From positions 1 to 64,000 of the forward strand of contig QPMI01000193.1 in NCBI GenBank assembly GCA_004431415.1: a stretch of 64,000 nt of DNA, in the 5' to 3' direction. The DNA is from Cyanophora paradoxa. Its lineage: Eukaryota > Glaucocystophyceae > Cyanophorales > Cyanophoraceae. Shown piece after piece: positions 1 to 11,525 of the stretch (the stretch's first letter is position 1; the number at the start of each line of letters is the position of its first letter). A program made the translations under genes and the position numbers. The notes under the pieces were generated by a model. That model searched no databases. It saw only the letters and a list, made by a program, of their open reading frames with translations, and had not been told where the DNA came from.

Positions 1-836
1 ACGGGTCACTGCGCTAGCGCTCCTAGCCGGCCGAGGCCAGGCCTAGGCCTTGGGCCTGCGCATGCCCCACGAGAAATTCGTCACGGCGTCGAAATTAAAA
101 ATCAATAGTTCAGCTGCGGAAGCTTTTTTTTTTGAGAGACTACGGTGGGGCGAACCCCCGTAGGTAGTGATATTAAAGACAACAAAGCAATCACAAATCA
201 AAGATACAGTAAACTAGCACAAAATATATACAGAATCAAGAGGGATCACGAGAAGGGACACGATCAGAAGAACGCAAAAGATAATTATAAGGAGAACGAG
301 CACGAGGAGAAGGAGTAGAAGAGCTCAAGGGCGTCGACGCAGAAGTACTAGTCACACTAGAACGACGAGGAGCACGGGGACGCAGCAAATAAGGAGAACG
401 AGCACGAGGAACTACAGTCGAAGACGAAGATCTAGACGAAGACGACAAGACAGAGCTAACAGCAGAACTAGAAGACGTAGTCGCAGGAGGCAAAGGCGGA
501 AGCAATCTATAGATATATCCAGGTTCTCAAAGTCCCTACGCCCTGTCATAGCATGTGGGGCCTTCGACACAGATTTTCCTGAGGCGTAGGGGGTGGGGCT
601 CGTGAGGGGTGGGTGTGGACCCGGGGGGATGTGGCATCAGGAACAAGTTGATGGAAAAAAAAGCACGAGTATCATTTCGAATCGATGAGCAAGAAATTAC
701 GAAGGGGAAGAAATCCAAATTCACGCTGTCGATGGGAATGGGATTAGATCCTGCACTAAGTCCCTGAGTCCTGGAGAGCACAAGCCCCGAGCTCTCGCGG
801 ACTGCGCCCCGCGGACATCTGCGGGCGGACATCTCA
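1..836. other. Low-information 5' part of segment A (also 22,978-23,813)
   Basis: Less GC-rich than the rest, with an A/T-rich patch around 90-240 and a purine-rich (AG) tract at about 230-505. Read on the plus strand the purine tract gives Arg/Ser-rich peptide, and on the minus strand Ser-rich peptide; neither looks convincing. In copy C an 89-residue plus-strand ORF (23,027-23,296) is open, but a one-base C-run difference breaks it in copy A. No gene is claimed. Confidence 0.4.
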
Positions 837-1199
837 GAGACCCTTGCGAGAGCCGCCCGGCCGCGCAGCCAGCTCACCTGGCCCGAAGAGCGAGGCCCGC
901 TGGACGAGCCCCGAGCTTTCTATCCGCTTCGGCGCTCTGCGGGCTGCGGGCGCGCGCTACGGAGGGAATCTGCGAGCGGATATCTCAGAGACCGTTGCAA
1001 GAGCCGCCCGGCCGCGCAGCCAGCTCACCTGGCCCGAAGAGCGAGGCCTGCTGGACGAGCCCCGAGCTTTCGATGCGCTTGAGCGCCCTGCGGACTGCGA
1101 GCGCGCGCTACGGAGGGCATCTGCGAGTGAATATCTCAGAGATCGAGGCGAGAGCCGCCCGGCCGCGCAGCCAGCTCACCTGGCCCGAAGAGCGAGGCT
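837..1199. repeat. 151-bp tandem repeat, about 2.4 copies (segment A)
   Basis: Units begin near 837, 988 and 1,139. Each carries GAGAGCCGCCCGG followed by the segment ending in GAAGAGCGAGG. The period of 151 is not a multiple of three, so a single coding frame cannot be maintained across units. On the minus strand each unit has a GTGAGC donor-like site after GGGCCAG and an upstream CCGCAG acceptor-like site bounding a 59-bp block. Tandem exon duplication was considered, but consecutive 59-bp blocks break the frame. Confidence 0.85.
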
Positions 1200-3178
1200 C
1201 CCTGTCGAGAGTCTCCAGGCAGGGCTCGCAGTACTTCTGGTAGAGAGTAGACCAGGAGCCGGTCCTTTTCATGCGAAGCGAGTGCACTGCCTCGACTCCA
1301 GAGTCTGTGCGAAGGAACCCGCGGCGCTGAGCTCGAGACGTCTGCCGGGCGGGGCGAGCGCACCATGCACGAAGTGCGCTCGTGAGCAAGAGAGTCTTCG
1401 AATGAGCACTTGCTGTCCGCGGCCGGGTGCATCGATAGCCCCTGGGAGAGCGAGCTTTCCCAGTCCGCCTGAATCGGAACGCGCACGCGTACGTCTCTCT
1501 GCGGCCAGCGCGGTCAGGGCGGCCAGCCCAGAGCGATCCAAGCAATAGCGTACATTCGCTTCGGCTTCAAGGAGCTGATCGTCTTTCCAGGATCGTCTGT
1601 CCAGGCGCGCGATGGGAGTGTAAAAAAGTTCAAAGCTCTGCGCGGTCGAACAGCAGCGGAGCGGGAGGAATGAGCGGATCGGGAGGGATGAACGATGTTG
1701 CGAGCCGCGGTGCGGGCGCGATGTCAGCCGCGGACGCAGAGATCGAGGAATTCACCTGAAGGCGCTCTCTCCTGACCGGCGCCCGGCCCCGAAAGGCAAG
1801 GGAACTGTGATGCTACCTCTCGGCTGCGTCTGCTGTACATGTGCGCTGCAGCTGCGGGCAGCGCTTTACGAGCAGCTGGGTCCCCTGATACGTATACCCC
1901 CCGCGGGTTTTTTTAGGTCCGCGCTTCGAACGCGGCCCGAATTCGAATTCCAGCGAGAGTTAAGGCCTCGCGCGCGGTCGGGAGTTGAAAAACGCATCCG
2001 TGACCATTTCCGGGTGCCCGGCGGCGCGCTCCGGCGACATGCATGGACTTGCATATGCACGATGTATGTGCCCGTTCTCGGCAGCCGGGCGAGCTACGGG
2101 CTAGCGCTCGCCGCTAGCTCGAACGCGTAGAGGAGGCCGTTCCCGGTTGTCTCCAACTCGTTCCGGCCGGCAATCCCGGTCGTGGCCTCAGGGAAACGGA
2201 TTTGACGAGGGGGCATATGAAGGGGTATATACAAATTGAGCCGTTGGCTGCAAATTCAAGACTAGGGAGGTAATATATATAGCTAATCATGAATTTTCTT
2301 CGCATATATGCATATGCATGCTCGAACTGGAACGTTAACGCGCGCGGCCGCGGCCTGCGGGCGGCGCGAGGCCCGCAGCGGCTAGCGCTGGGCCGCGCGC
2401 GCCCTATAGCTACTTGCGACTCGAGCTCGATCGATCGCGAGCGGTCCCGGCCTGGCTGGGCGGCCGACTCGCTAGCGCAATCGAGCGTCTAGCTTTAGCG
2501 TCTAGCTATAGCGCTAGCGCTAGCTGTATACGTAGCTCTAGCTGGCTGCCGCGTCGATTGTGTACGTACCCCTCGCCACTTCGCCCCCGGCAGAGCGTCC
2601 TCGTCTTGCGCGCCGGCGCCGCGAGGACCAGCCGCTGCACGTGATGTAGCCGTCGACGTGCGCGGATGCGGCTCCGGCCTCCTAAGCGGCTCACGACGCG
2701 GGAGCCTCCGAGGCGCCTTGGCCTCTCCCGCCAGCGCGCAGCGCGCAGCGAGCAAGCTGGGCTCTCAATTACAGTAGCCGCATACACAGTCTGTCCGAAG
2801 CCTTGCAACTCTCCGGCGGCTCTCCGTTCAGCGGGGCCGGGACATTGCGACTATCACGGTCGCTCGCATGCCAAGAGCGTGTTTAATCAGCATCTTAAGC
2901 GTGGTGCGAGCGCACGCGCTTCGGAAGCGCTTGATAATCAGCGCCTCTATAGATTCTGACTGCCGGCGCACAGATTACCGGTAAGATGTACGCCGGATAT
3001 CATTCCGTGCACGTGAGGATGACGGCCTAAGTATCGCCTCGGATCATCCGGGCTCGCACTGCGGTGCGCCGAGCCCTCGCTCTGCCGCGCGTGCTGTCGC
3101 GCACCGGCGGAAGCGCGCTCTGAAGCGAGCCGCGTCGCAGACGAAGCTGGTGCGGGACCGCTGGCGCCGTCACCGGAG
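1200..3178. other. Spacer with no supported gene (also 24,177-26,177)
   Basis: Holds restriction-site-like palindromes (stacked CTAGC and GCTAGC, and TATACGTA) around 2,280-2,540 and 25,260-25,510, and short ORFs on both strands without recognisable protein features. From about 2,340 on, copy A starts losing single bases relative to copy C. The last ~150 bases, just before the Pro-rich gene, are shared with segment B (15,985-16,131) and may hold the common promoter or 5' UTR. Confidence 0.5.
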
Positions 3179-3609
3179 ATGGGGAGGAGCCGGCCGCTGC
3201 GCGACCGCGCTCGGAAAGCGCGGGCGCCCGCGGCCGCAGGACCGAGGGCGGCCCGCCGTCTCCAAGCGGGCGAGGAGCGTGCCTGGCGAGGAGGCTCCCG
3301 ACTCGCCGAGGAGGCTTGGCCGCCGCGGGCGGCGCTCCCGGCGCGCGCGAGGCGTCGGCCCGAGCTTGCCGGGGTACCCCACCCGGGGGCGCCCGCGCCA
3401 GCCGCCGCCCTTGCCGCTCGCGGTGCCGTCGACGCGTCCTGGAGCGCGTGGTCGCAGCTGAGCGCCGACCCGACCCTCTCCTGCGAGCCCCCGAGAGCCT
3501 GTGGCCCCACCATCGCCCCACCCTGAGCCCGTACCCCCGAGGGCGACCTCGCGGGGCCGTCGGGCACGCAGCTCTCCGCGACTCTCTCGCATCCGCCGCG
3601 CTCCCCGCC

Positions 3610-3770
3610 GCGCCGACAGTACCCCCTCTCCCGCCGCCCGACCGTACCCCTTCTCCCGCCGCCCGACCCGTACCCCTCTCTCGCCGTCCAGACCCGTACC
3701 CCCTCTCCCGTCGCCCCGACCTTACCCCCTTTCTCGCCGCCCCGACCCGTACCCCTCTCCGCCGAGCCCC
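3610..3770 (+). repeat. 27-bp coding minisatellite, degraded copy A
   Basis: Units of about 27 bp built on CCGACCCGTACCCC followed by TCTCCCGCCGCC. Nearly every unit lacks one or two C residues compared with 26,630-26,790, so the APTRTPSPA peptide repeat is not readable in a single frame. Confidence 0.8.
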
Positions 3771-6700
3771 TCGTACCCCACCGGACCTCGCCACGCCTCT
3801 GGCGACCCGGCGCGCTCTTCCGCCGCCTCCACCAAGGACGCCGCCCCTGCGCACGCATTCAGTCGCCCAGCCCTTCCTTCCCGAAGCCCGCGCCGGCCCC
3901 CCAGCCCCGCCCCGCCCGTTCGGAGTCCCGCGGACCTCCCGCCCCGCCCCGCGTCTTTCGGGTTTTCGTGGCGTCAGCTCCAGGCCAACGGAACCTTCAG
4001 AGCAGGATTCCATTGGCGAGGCCACGGGTTGGTAAGCCGCAGCCGCCCGCTCATCTCTGCTCGATCTTGGTGCACGTGCGCTGACGTCTGCAGATCGTGA
4101 CCGGCTACGTCTCCTGTGAGCGAACGGCCGCTCGGATGCATGACCGGATCGCGATCGCTGCCTCGGCCATCACCGCTGCGGATTTGTGCAACTTTACTGT
4201 TATAGGTGCGGTCCGTTAATCATATAAACTTCCTCATGTTTCCAGTAATTATAACCCCGGAAATTTTGCGTACCGCGCACTTTTTCGCGTATACGTACCC
4301 CGCGCAGGTACGGTTCTTTGATCGCCCCTCGCCCCTCTGTCGCTGTCGCCGCTTATTACAAGGGCGCACTTTGCAGAGTACGAGTCTGACGCGTTCTACA
4401 AAGCCATGTTCGGTCGCGTTGCTGCAGCGAGCTGCCCCCGTGTCGGTTGCCTCGACGCCTCCAAGGACGTGAGCCGTCTCTCGCACAACTTCGTCTTGAG
4501 CTTCCGTCGCCTCACGTCTTTCTGGGCGCAGATGCAGCCGTTCCAGCCGCAAAACGAGTTGCCGCTTTTCTGCATGCTCCCAGAACCCATTTCACTTGTT
4601 TTTCCTTGTCTGATGCGCGCAACGGCAGCTTTAAAGAAGGCCTCGTTGGCGTTTGGTGCGCAAGCGCCCATTCAACGATTGTTCCTGTAATATTTCGCTC
4701 ATCGCTTCTGCAGGCCCCCGTCTGTTTGCCCGGAGTTCGGAGAGGGTCCCGCAGAGACACTTCCGGCGGTCGAGCCGGCTAGCATGTCTCCGCAACCGCG
4801 AGCAGTGGCCGCAGGCGGGGCGGGCCACCGCCTGCCGGCGCCTGCGGCGCAAGAATTGCAATCGCCGGCGGAATCGCAATCGCCGGCGGAGTCCCAATCG
4901 CAGACGGCCGGGGTTTCAGACTCTGCCTCCAGCTCGTGTCCTCCGCGTGGACCTCTCTTCTACGCCCGTTGCTTCAACCAGGCAATTAGACACTTCAGCC
5001 CATCCTTCGTGCGTTCACCGGGCGACGCCTCTTGGGCCGTCTGACCCGTGGCCGTGCACGCGCCCAGGTCGCAGCTCTGCCGGAGCGTGAAAAAGCAGGT
5101 TCGCCGAGTGTGTCAGGGACCTCAACTGTATGAAGAAGGCCTGCGAGCCTGTTGGGTTCCCCTCGTGGTGCCCTTGACCAGCCCCCCGATTTCTTCCTAT
5201 GCGCTTTTAATCCTCCTACTCCAGGCGTTTATTAGGAGCGGAGAGCGGCCGTCACTTGAATTGGCGCGGAGGCACACGCGCGACGTGAAGCAGCTCACGT
5301 CGTTCACGGAGCGGTGGCTCGTCGACGCGGCGATCTTCCTCGCGGCAACACTTGTGGATCTGGAGGCCCGACAGGGCCAGCGGCTGGAGGGCGCGCCAGC
5401 GCGGCCACGGCAGCAGGCCCAACCGAAAGTGGCGTCCGCAACGCAGCTGCCGCCTCGGGCCTCGCCAGTGCAAGGCCGCCGTTCCGCCCATCCGCCCCGT
5501 CGGACGCGTCTTGACAGCCTCAAGCTCTGCCTCCGCCGCGATTGCAAGCCCCGCCGCCCCGCGATTCCATCCACCGCCGCCCCGCTCCGCCGCACGCCCA
5601 CCGCCGTCCACCTCGGCCCGCGCGATCAGGATCCGTCGCCTGTCCGCCCGCCTCGACCTCCTCGGGCCCCAACACGCAGCCTCCGCTCGCTCATCGCCGC
5701 TTCCGTCGCCGGCCAGCTCTATGCGGCGGATGACGTCGCATCCACACGCACCTCTTCAGCCGCCGCAAGTTCCCCTGCAGCGAACGGTACGAGTTCGCCT
5801 CTTTTGCTGCTCCCCATCCCCGCTCAGCTCTTCGCTGAGATGTCGCCGTCCGCAGTGCGTTTGGAGACGGCGGCCGCTATAGCTGCTCCAGGGCCGCCTG
5901 CATCTAGATCTGCTCCGTCTTCTGCTCAGGCAGCGCGGCAGCGCCTGCTGCCGAACGCAGCACCGTCTCTGTGCCCGACGCATTGCCGTGGCCAGCATCA
6001 AAAGACCTCTTCGCGACGATGGCGGCTGCTGCAGCTGCGGCGGCGGACACGGTAGTCCTGCCGGCACCTTCACTTGTTCCCGTTTCCCCAGTTACAGGTG
6101 CGCCTCTTCTTGCGTGCCGTCTTCGTTTGCAACTACTTTCTGATCGTGATCGTATGGCTGTCCGGACCGGCAGCGCAGTTGCGTCGTGCCCTGTGGCGCC
6201 TGCGTCGGTCCCACCCCCATCGCCTCAGCCGGCACCAGCGCCGTCTGTGGAAGCCGGGCGATTGCCGCTCGAGCCTCGTCCATCCGCCCGCCACCGCCTG
6301 TACATGTCGGCACAGGCGTTCGAGCACCCAGGCCCGGTTCAGCTGCAGGCTCAGAGCGCGCCCTTCAGAGACAGGGACTCTCGCCCATGTCGCTTCAGCG
6401 GTGCGCACCTGCCTCTTCGCGATGCGAACGCACAACCCCGACGCTTCTGTTCGTCTGCGACGCTTCGCGTTGATGGCTTTATTCGGCGCAGTGGTTTGGC
6501 GGCCTTCGCAATGCCTTCTCGTTCGTTCCGCTCCGATCCATTTATAATTACGATCCATCCTTCATTCTTTACTCTAAATTGAACTTGACATATCTCGAAA
6601 GATCGAACGAGAACTACGTATACTTAATATTAATCTTGCATATGGCCGATTCTCGGCCTGTATCCAGCGACCCTAATGAGCACGAACGCCAAGCAGGGAA

Positions 6701-8241
6701 TGCCCTCGCCTTCGCGAGAGACCACCACTCTCCCCTGGTGCTCGTGGTCGAAGACGCGCCGCAAATTTCAATTGAGATGCAGTGCGCTCTGTCGTCGCAA
6801 ATCAAGCTTCGACGTCTGTGCGTTAATCATGACACGCATATATGCAACAGACTTCAACCCCTTGAGGCCGCTTTCAACCCCACACATCATCGAGTTCGAC
6901 GTAGTCCTCTCCGTGCGTTCATGATCGTTCTTAGGCTCGGACTGATATTTTTTAAATTTTAAATTGCCGCGCTCGTGTCGAATGACACTCGGGGCGCACG
7001 CAGAGACGAACGGGAAGGAAGTCGTGACGACGGCGTCGGGCCAGCCCGCCCCGTGCGGCTCTACACGAACCGCGAGAGTGCAGCGGTGCGTTGCGGCGCC
7101 GCTTGCACACGAAATAACCGCTAGCGATAGTTAACTTCACTGCACCCATCTTCTGAGGGTTTTCCGATTCCACGCGCCGCGATGTGTTTGACAAGTCCCT
7201 CTCAGAGGTGTCAGATGCCGATGGACTGCCTAGAGACGTGCATGCCACGCAAGTCTGCGTGTTGCGCTCCCCCGCCTGATCGAAGTCGAACCCGTCCACA
7301 TCTGTCTCCGGTGCGCTCGCGGCGTCGCAGAGGTCGCGACGAGCCCATTTCAACGCGTCTGACGCCCTGGCGCCCTTCTGCAGGCCCGTCGACCCCGCCT
7401 TCGCGAGGCTTCTCATCCAATTCGAGCCGATGTACCTGTGGAGCCGACATGCCGCCGAGGTGAGTTCTGGTCGAGCTGCTCTCCACGGCTCGCCAGCTTG
7501 CGTCTGACCGCCCCGCAGCGCCTGCAGCTGGGGCCGCGGCTCGCGTTGAGCTCCCCGGCCGGCCCCCGGACGCCGTCCGCCGCTCTGCCTGCGCCGCTGG
7601 CTGCGGTGCGGGCGCCTCGTTCTTGTAAGAGCCTTTAATTTCCTGATGCGTTCGGCAGCCTCCGGCCGCGGTGGCGGCGCCTGCGACGCAATCCCAGGCG
7701 CGCGCACGGTCCCCAGGGTCTTTCACACATGGCCAGTTCAATCCTGCTCTCGGCGCTTCGCGCGGAGTCGCCTCCGGCTCGACGGCAACGGTCGCATCCG
7801 GCTCCGCTGCCGCTGCCGCATTTTTCAATTTTTCCAGCTCGATTTCTGTCGCTCGGAAGGTATGGTCCCTCGCGGTTCCGCGCGCGTGGCGCCGCGCCGA
7901 CGGCGGCGGCGCGCTGACGGCGGCGGCGCAGGAGGCTCCGTCGAGGCGGGGGCGGGGGCGGGGCAGCGGCCGTCGTACGCGTGCAGCGACCCGTCGTCGA
8001 GGCGATGCTGGAGTCGCGGGGCCGGACGACCGCGGCGGCCTCGAATTGCGAGGTCGCCGCCACGCCTGGGGATTCGCCCGCGCTGCAGAGCGTTTCGGCT
8101 CGCGAAAGAGCCGCAGCAGTGCTAACGGCGCCGGCGCCGGCGGCGGGCCGCTCGTCCGCAGAGCCCGGGAGGGCGCTCTCCAGCGCCCCGGATCCAGAGC
8201 CGGCGGGGGCGGCCGCACCTGCGGCGTTCAAGGACGGGAGG

Positions 8242-8310
8242 TACGAGTGCGGGCGCTGCGGCGGCGGCTTCCCCTCCAGCGTCGCCCTCTACGAGCACCT
8301 CGTCCTCTGC
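8242..8310 (+). other. C2HC finger motif, copy A
   Basis: C-X2-C-X12-H-X3-C motif, identical in sequence to the finger at 31,331-31,399. It is the best-kept part of the otherwise frameshifted copy A gene. Confidence 0.8.
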
Positions 8311-9540
8311 CGGCCCCCGGGCCCCGCGTCCGCGAGCGCCGCAGCGGCAGCAGCAGGCGCCGATGCGGGTAGCGTGTCGCGCAGCAGCAGCAGCAGCTCG
8401 GCGGGCCCGGGCGCGAGGCTGGGGCGGGAGGGCCGCCGAGGGCGGCAGCGGCCGCGGCGGCCCCGGGGTCGTCGGCCTGACTCTCGACGACGGCGAGGAG
8501 CGCGGGGCGACGGGACGCGCCGGGTCCCCAGCGGCGCCCGGCCCCGCGCCCCCTCTCCCTCCACAGCGGCCGCGACAGCCGTGCACACGGCGCAAGCGGC
8601 AGCGAGCGACGGCGCGGGAGGACGGACGCACGATCGCGAGGAGGCAAGCGGCTGCGAGCTGTCTGCCGCCATCCCCGGAGCGGCTTCCGGCTCCGCACTC
8701 GAGCTCGGAGCTTGCAGCGCTGATGCAGCGGGGACGAGCAGCGGGGAGCGTCCGGAGCAGAGTGGCGGGGCGAGCGCAGTTGAGCTCGAGGCTCGCGAAA
8801 CGGCCGATCGCGGCGTCGACTCAGCCGAGTCTGCGGCGGCAGCGCAGCCCGGCACTGGCGAGCCCGGCGAGCCCGGCGAGCAACCTCGGCAGGCACGCTT
8901 TCCGGCCAGCGGAGGCGAGGGCTCCAGCCTGGCGAGCGTCACGGGCGAATTCGACGCCAGCTCGGAATGCGCTGCTGGGGACGCGGCCGCCGCGCCCTCA
9001 GCAGCCTCGGCGGCTTCGCCGCGCGCGCTGGAGCCGGGCCCTGCCGCGCCTCGGTCGACGCCGGCCTGCCGGATGGCGAGGGTGCCGGCAGCAGCGGAGG
9101 CGCCCCTGCAGCGCTGGCGGCGGCCCCGCCGCCGCCCTCCCCGCGCTCTCCTTCGCCATCGGCCCCGCGCGCGGCGACGGAGATTTAGACGAAGCTGGCG
9201 GCTCGTTGCGATCGCCCGCAGCGGACTGTGTCGCGGCGGCGGCAGCCCCCGCAGCGCTAGCGCAGGCGGCGGGAGCGAGCGCGAGGGGCCCGCGGACGGG
9301 CCGTGGCGGCAGGAGGGGCTCTGGAGGGGCCCGAGGAGCTCGCGGCCGTGGCGGGCGGCCTGGCCCGGGGGAGGCCGCCTCCGAGGCCGGCTCCCCGCTC
9401 GTCCTCGTCTCCGAGTCCGAGTCGGAGTCGGACGAGGAGCAGCTCGGCTCGCCTCCGGGCGCCAGCGAGGGCGCCCCGCCGCCCCAGCGCCCGCCGACTG
9501 GTGGCTCGAGCTCGGCGCCGACCCGCTCTCTCCCTCCTGA

Positions 9541-10447
9541 CCCCCGGGCCCTGCCGCTTCGCGCGCCCCTGGAGGAGACCCCGTGGCGCCCGCCGCGTCT
9601 CGTCCAGCGCCGCGGCCCCTCGAGCCGCGCCGCCCGCAGCTCCGCCGCCTCCCAGCGCCTGCAACGGGCTCGCTTCTCCTGCTCCCCGCCCCCCCCCCCC
9701 CCCCCCCCCCCGCCTCCGCCGTCGCCTGGGGCCTCGCCTTGGGCCCCCATGCGTGCCGCCGCCGCACCGCTTGGCCTGCGACCGAGGTCGCACGCCCCGG
9801 CCCGATCCCGGCTGTACGGTCACCGCGTCGATCGCGAGTTCATCATTGGACGGTTGAACGTCGACATTACTTTAATTTATTGCATTTTTTTGGCAGCATG
9901 CGCATGTATCTATATAGCTAAGACCGTCGGACTTATCGTTAACAAGAGCTCGAGGCTAGGACGCACGCACGTGTATATATACGTAAACGTAGCGTTTATA
10001 CGTTAACGTATACGTCACGGCGTATACGTAATTCGAATTCTTGATTTAATTAATGTGCACCGTTAACGTTACCACGTGCACTGCGGTCGCGATCGGGCCG
10101 GGGCGCATGCACTAGCATTCAATGATTATAATTATGTATGCGTCGACGTCTAGATCTATAGCTACGTATAAAGGGAGCGCTAGCGGGCGCAGAGACTAGC
10201 TAAGGGGGCAGAGTGATTGCGAGAGGGCCCGATATCGATCATGATCATGAATGCACATGTACATCGGGTCAGTTCTAGCCAATAAATAATACTTACAGGC
10301 AGACATCTATCCTCGACAAGCAGATGCATAGCTGGCTTGAACGTCGGAAGGCAGCGGCGCACAAAAACCATCTAAAATCTCAACAGCAGCCACGGGGAGA
10401 GAGGCTGCGGCAGGGACCGAGGAGACCACGGCCCCCCGGTCGGGCCG
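9541..10447. other. Poly-C tract and AT-rich palindromic spacer (also 32,642-33,551)
   Basis: Downstream of the zinc-finger gene is a run of about 26 C (near 9,687-9,712; about 27 C near 32,786-32,813). Then follows an AT-richer stretch at 9,850-10,170 packed with palindromes such as TATACGTA, GTTAACGT and TCGAATTCGA. No gene is supported here. It separates convergent genes: the plus-strand zinc-finger gene and the minus-strand gene ending at 10,448. Confidence 0.6.
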
Positions 10448-11525
10448 CTACCGGTAAGAAAGAATGTTCCTTTTACTACTGACGGGCTCGTTGGCACGGA
10501 AGCGTGTCCCGCGAAGCTGCGCCGCGCGGTCAGAAGAAGGAAAGGAAAGGAAGCGGCGGGAGCGAACCCGGCGGAAATTGCTCTCGGCGTCCCAGGCGGA
10601 CGGAGAGTCCTCTACAGAGCGCGTGCTGTTGGCGGGCGAGGGTGGCGCCCCGTGCCCGTGCTGCGGGGTACCGGTGCCCTTGGCCGGCGTCCGGCCGGCG
10701 CCGGGCGTGCCCGGCGTTCCGGGCGCGCTCTTCCCTGCGCTGCTCCTGAGCGTGTTCTGCATCGCCTTCAGGTACTGGTGCAGGTCCTTCGCCTCCGTCT
10801 CGAGCTCGTCCGCCTCCGCCGCCGGCGCAGCGACGCCCATGGTCCCCGCGAGCGGCGGCGGCAGGTGGGACGGCTCGGCCACGCCCTCGCCCGGGTCCGA
10901 CACGGGCGATCCCGGCTGCGCGTTCCACGCTGGAAGCTGGCGCGCGCTCTCCGGGTCCGCAGCGCGGCCGACCACCACAGTTGGAAGGTCGCCGGAAGCC
11001 GCGAGCGCCATCGCCGCCTGGTGCTGCTTTATCCTCGCCAGAATGCGTTCGTATTTCCCGCTATTGGAGCCGAAGATCTGGTCGCTATCTTAGCTCGAGA
11101 AGCGAAGCCTGATCATGAGGAGCGAGCCCTGACCTCCTCAATCTCTCCTTCCCGCGGGGTGTCGATCGGCGTGTCAGCGGCTGAGTCCGGATCCGGCAGA
11201 TCCTCGCCCTCTTGCGGCGCCTGCCAAAAAGAGGCGTAAGAGGACCCCAAGCACGATCGGCTGGCAGCTAGCTGAGCCGGGACAAGGGAAGGGAGCTGGC
11301 ACACCCTGGACGACGAGGGTCGGTTCCTTGTGTGTGCCGGCTCGTCTTCTGCCCGAGCGGCGAAGAGAGGGATGCAGCCGAGCATGCACGCCAGCGACGG
11401 CGGCCTGAAGCTCGTCAATCGAGCGCCCCGTCGTTTCGGCACATCGGGCTATACCTCAAAATAGAAGAGAAGCATGTTGGCGCTAAAGAAGTCGAGCTCG
11501 AAGGTGCGGGTGCCGCCGTGTCGCC
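10448..11525 (-). CDS. Unrecognised minus-strand protein, copy A (3' exons intact)
   Basis: Three exons can be joined in frame. An upstream exon ends at 11,455 with FELDFFSANMLLFYFE. Exon 11,134-11,220 (87 bp, 29 codons) reads APQEGEDLPDPDSAADTP and is acidic. The last exon, 11,077-10,448 (630 bp including the stop), starts IFGSNSGKYERILARIKQHQ, has a likely short helix at EADELETEAKDLHQYLKAM, and then Gly/Pro/Thr-rich, Ser-Pro-rich and basic segments, ending RNILSYR. Introns have GT donors and AG acceptors and keep phase 0. The 5' end lies upstream of 11,525 and was not found. I recognise no domain; the low-complexity C-terminus suggests a disordered region. Confidence 0.55.

Larger units (their letters stand above)
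3179..9540 (+). pseudogene. Pro-rich/C2HC zinc-finger family gene, copy A, frameshifted throughout
   Basis: Counterpart of the gene at 26,178-32,641. The first exon (3,179-4,031) is 853 bp against 888 bp in copy C, a net loss of 35 bases by scattered one-base deletions, so the frame changes repeatedly. Exon 2 has lost bases in the ATCGCC..CTCGGGCCC stretch, and the exon encoding the SGQPAPVRLY motif lacks one C near 7,050. The single C2HC finger (tyrosine codon at 8,242, last cysteine near 8,310) is still readable, and the stop is at 9,538-9,540. Losses of single bases with almost no substitutions look more like sequencing error than decay, so the gene may really be intact or may not exist as a separate copy. 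Confidence 0.75.

Noticed and set aside
236-590. Possible Arg/Ser (SR-type) or Ser-rich coding exon in the purine-rich tract
   Set aside because: Either strand gives low-complexity peptide from a simple AG-rich sequence, with no start, splice pattern or paralogue support.
844-1548. 234-residue plus-strand ORF over the 151-bp repeat
   Set aside because: The repeat period is not divisible by three, so the peptide is not itself repeated; it is probably a chance opening in GC-rich DNA.
2947-4025. Gly/Arg-rich minus-strand ORFs opposite the Pro-rich exon (also 15,926-17,028 and 25,940-27,176)
   Set aside because: Direct antisense of the APTRTPSPA minisatellite; Pro codons read as Gly on the other strand.
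8289-9767. 492-residue minus-strand ORF
   Set aside because: Antisense reading of the Ala/Gly/Ser-rich tail; GC-rich third positions keep the opposite strand open.
8363-10006. 547-residue plus-strand ORF overlapping the zinc-finger gene in copy A
   Set aside because: It is Arg/Ala/Pro-rich shadow coding created by frame changes in the deletion-ridden copy; copy C shows the true frame.
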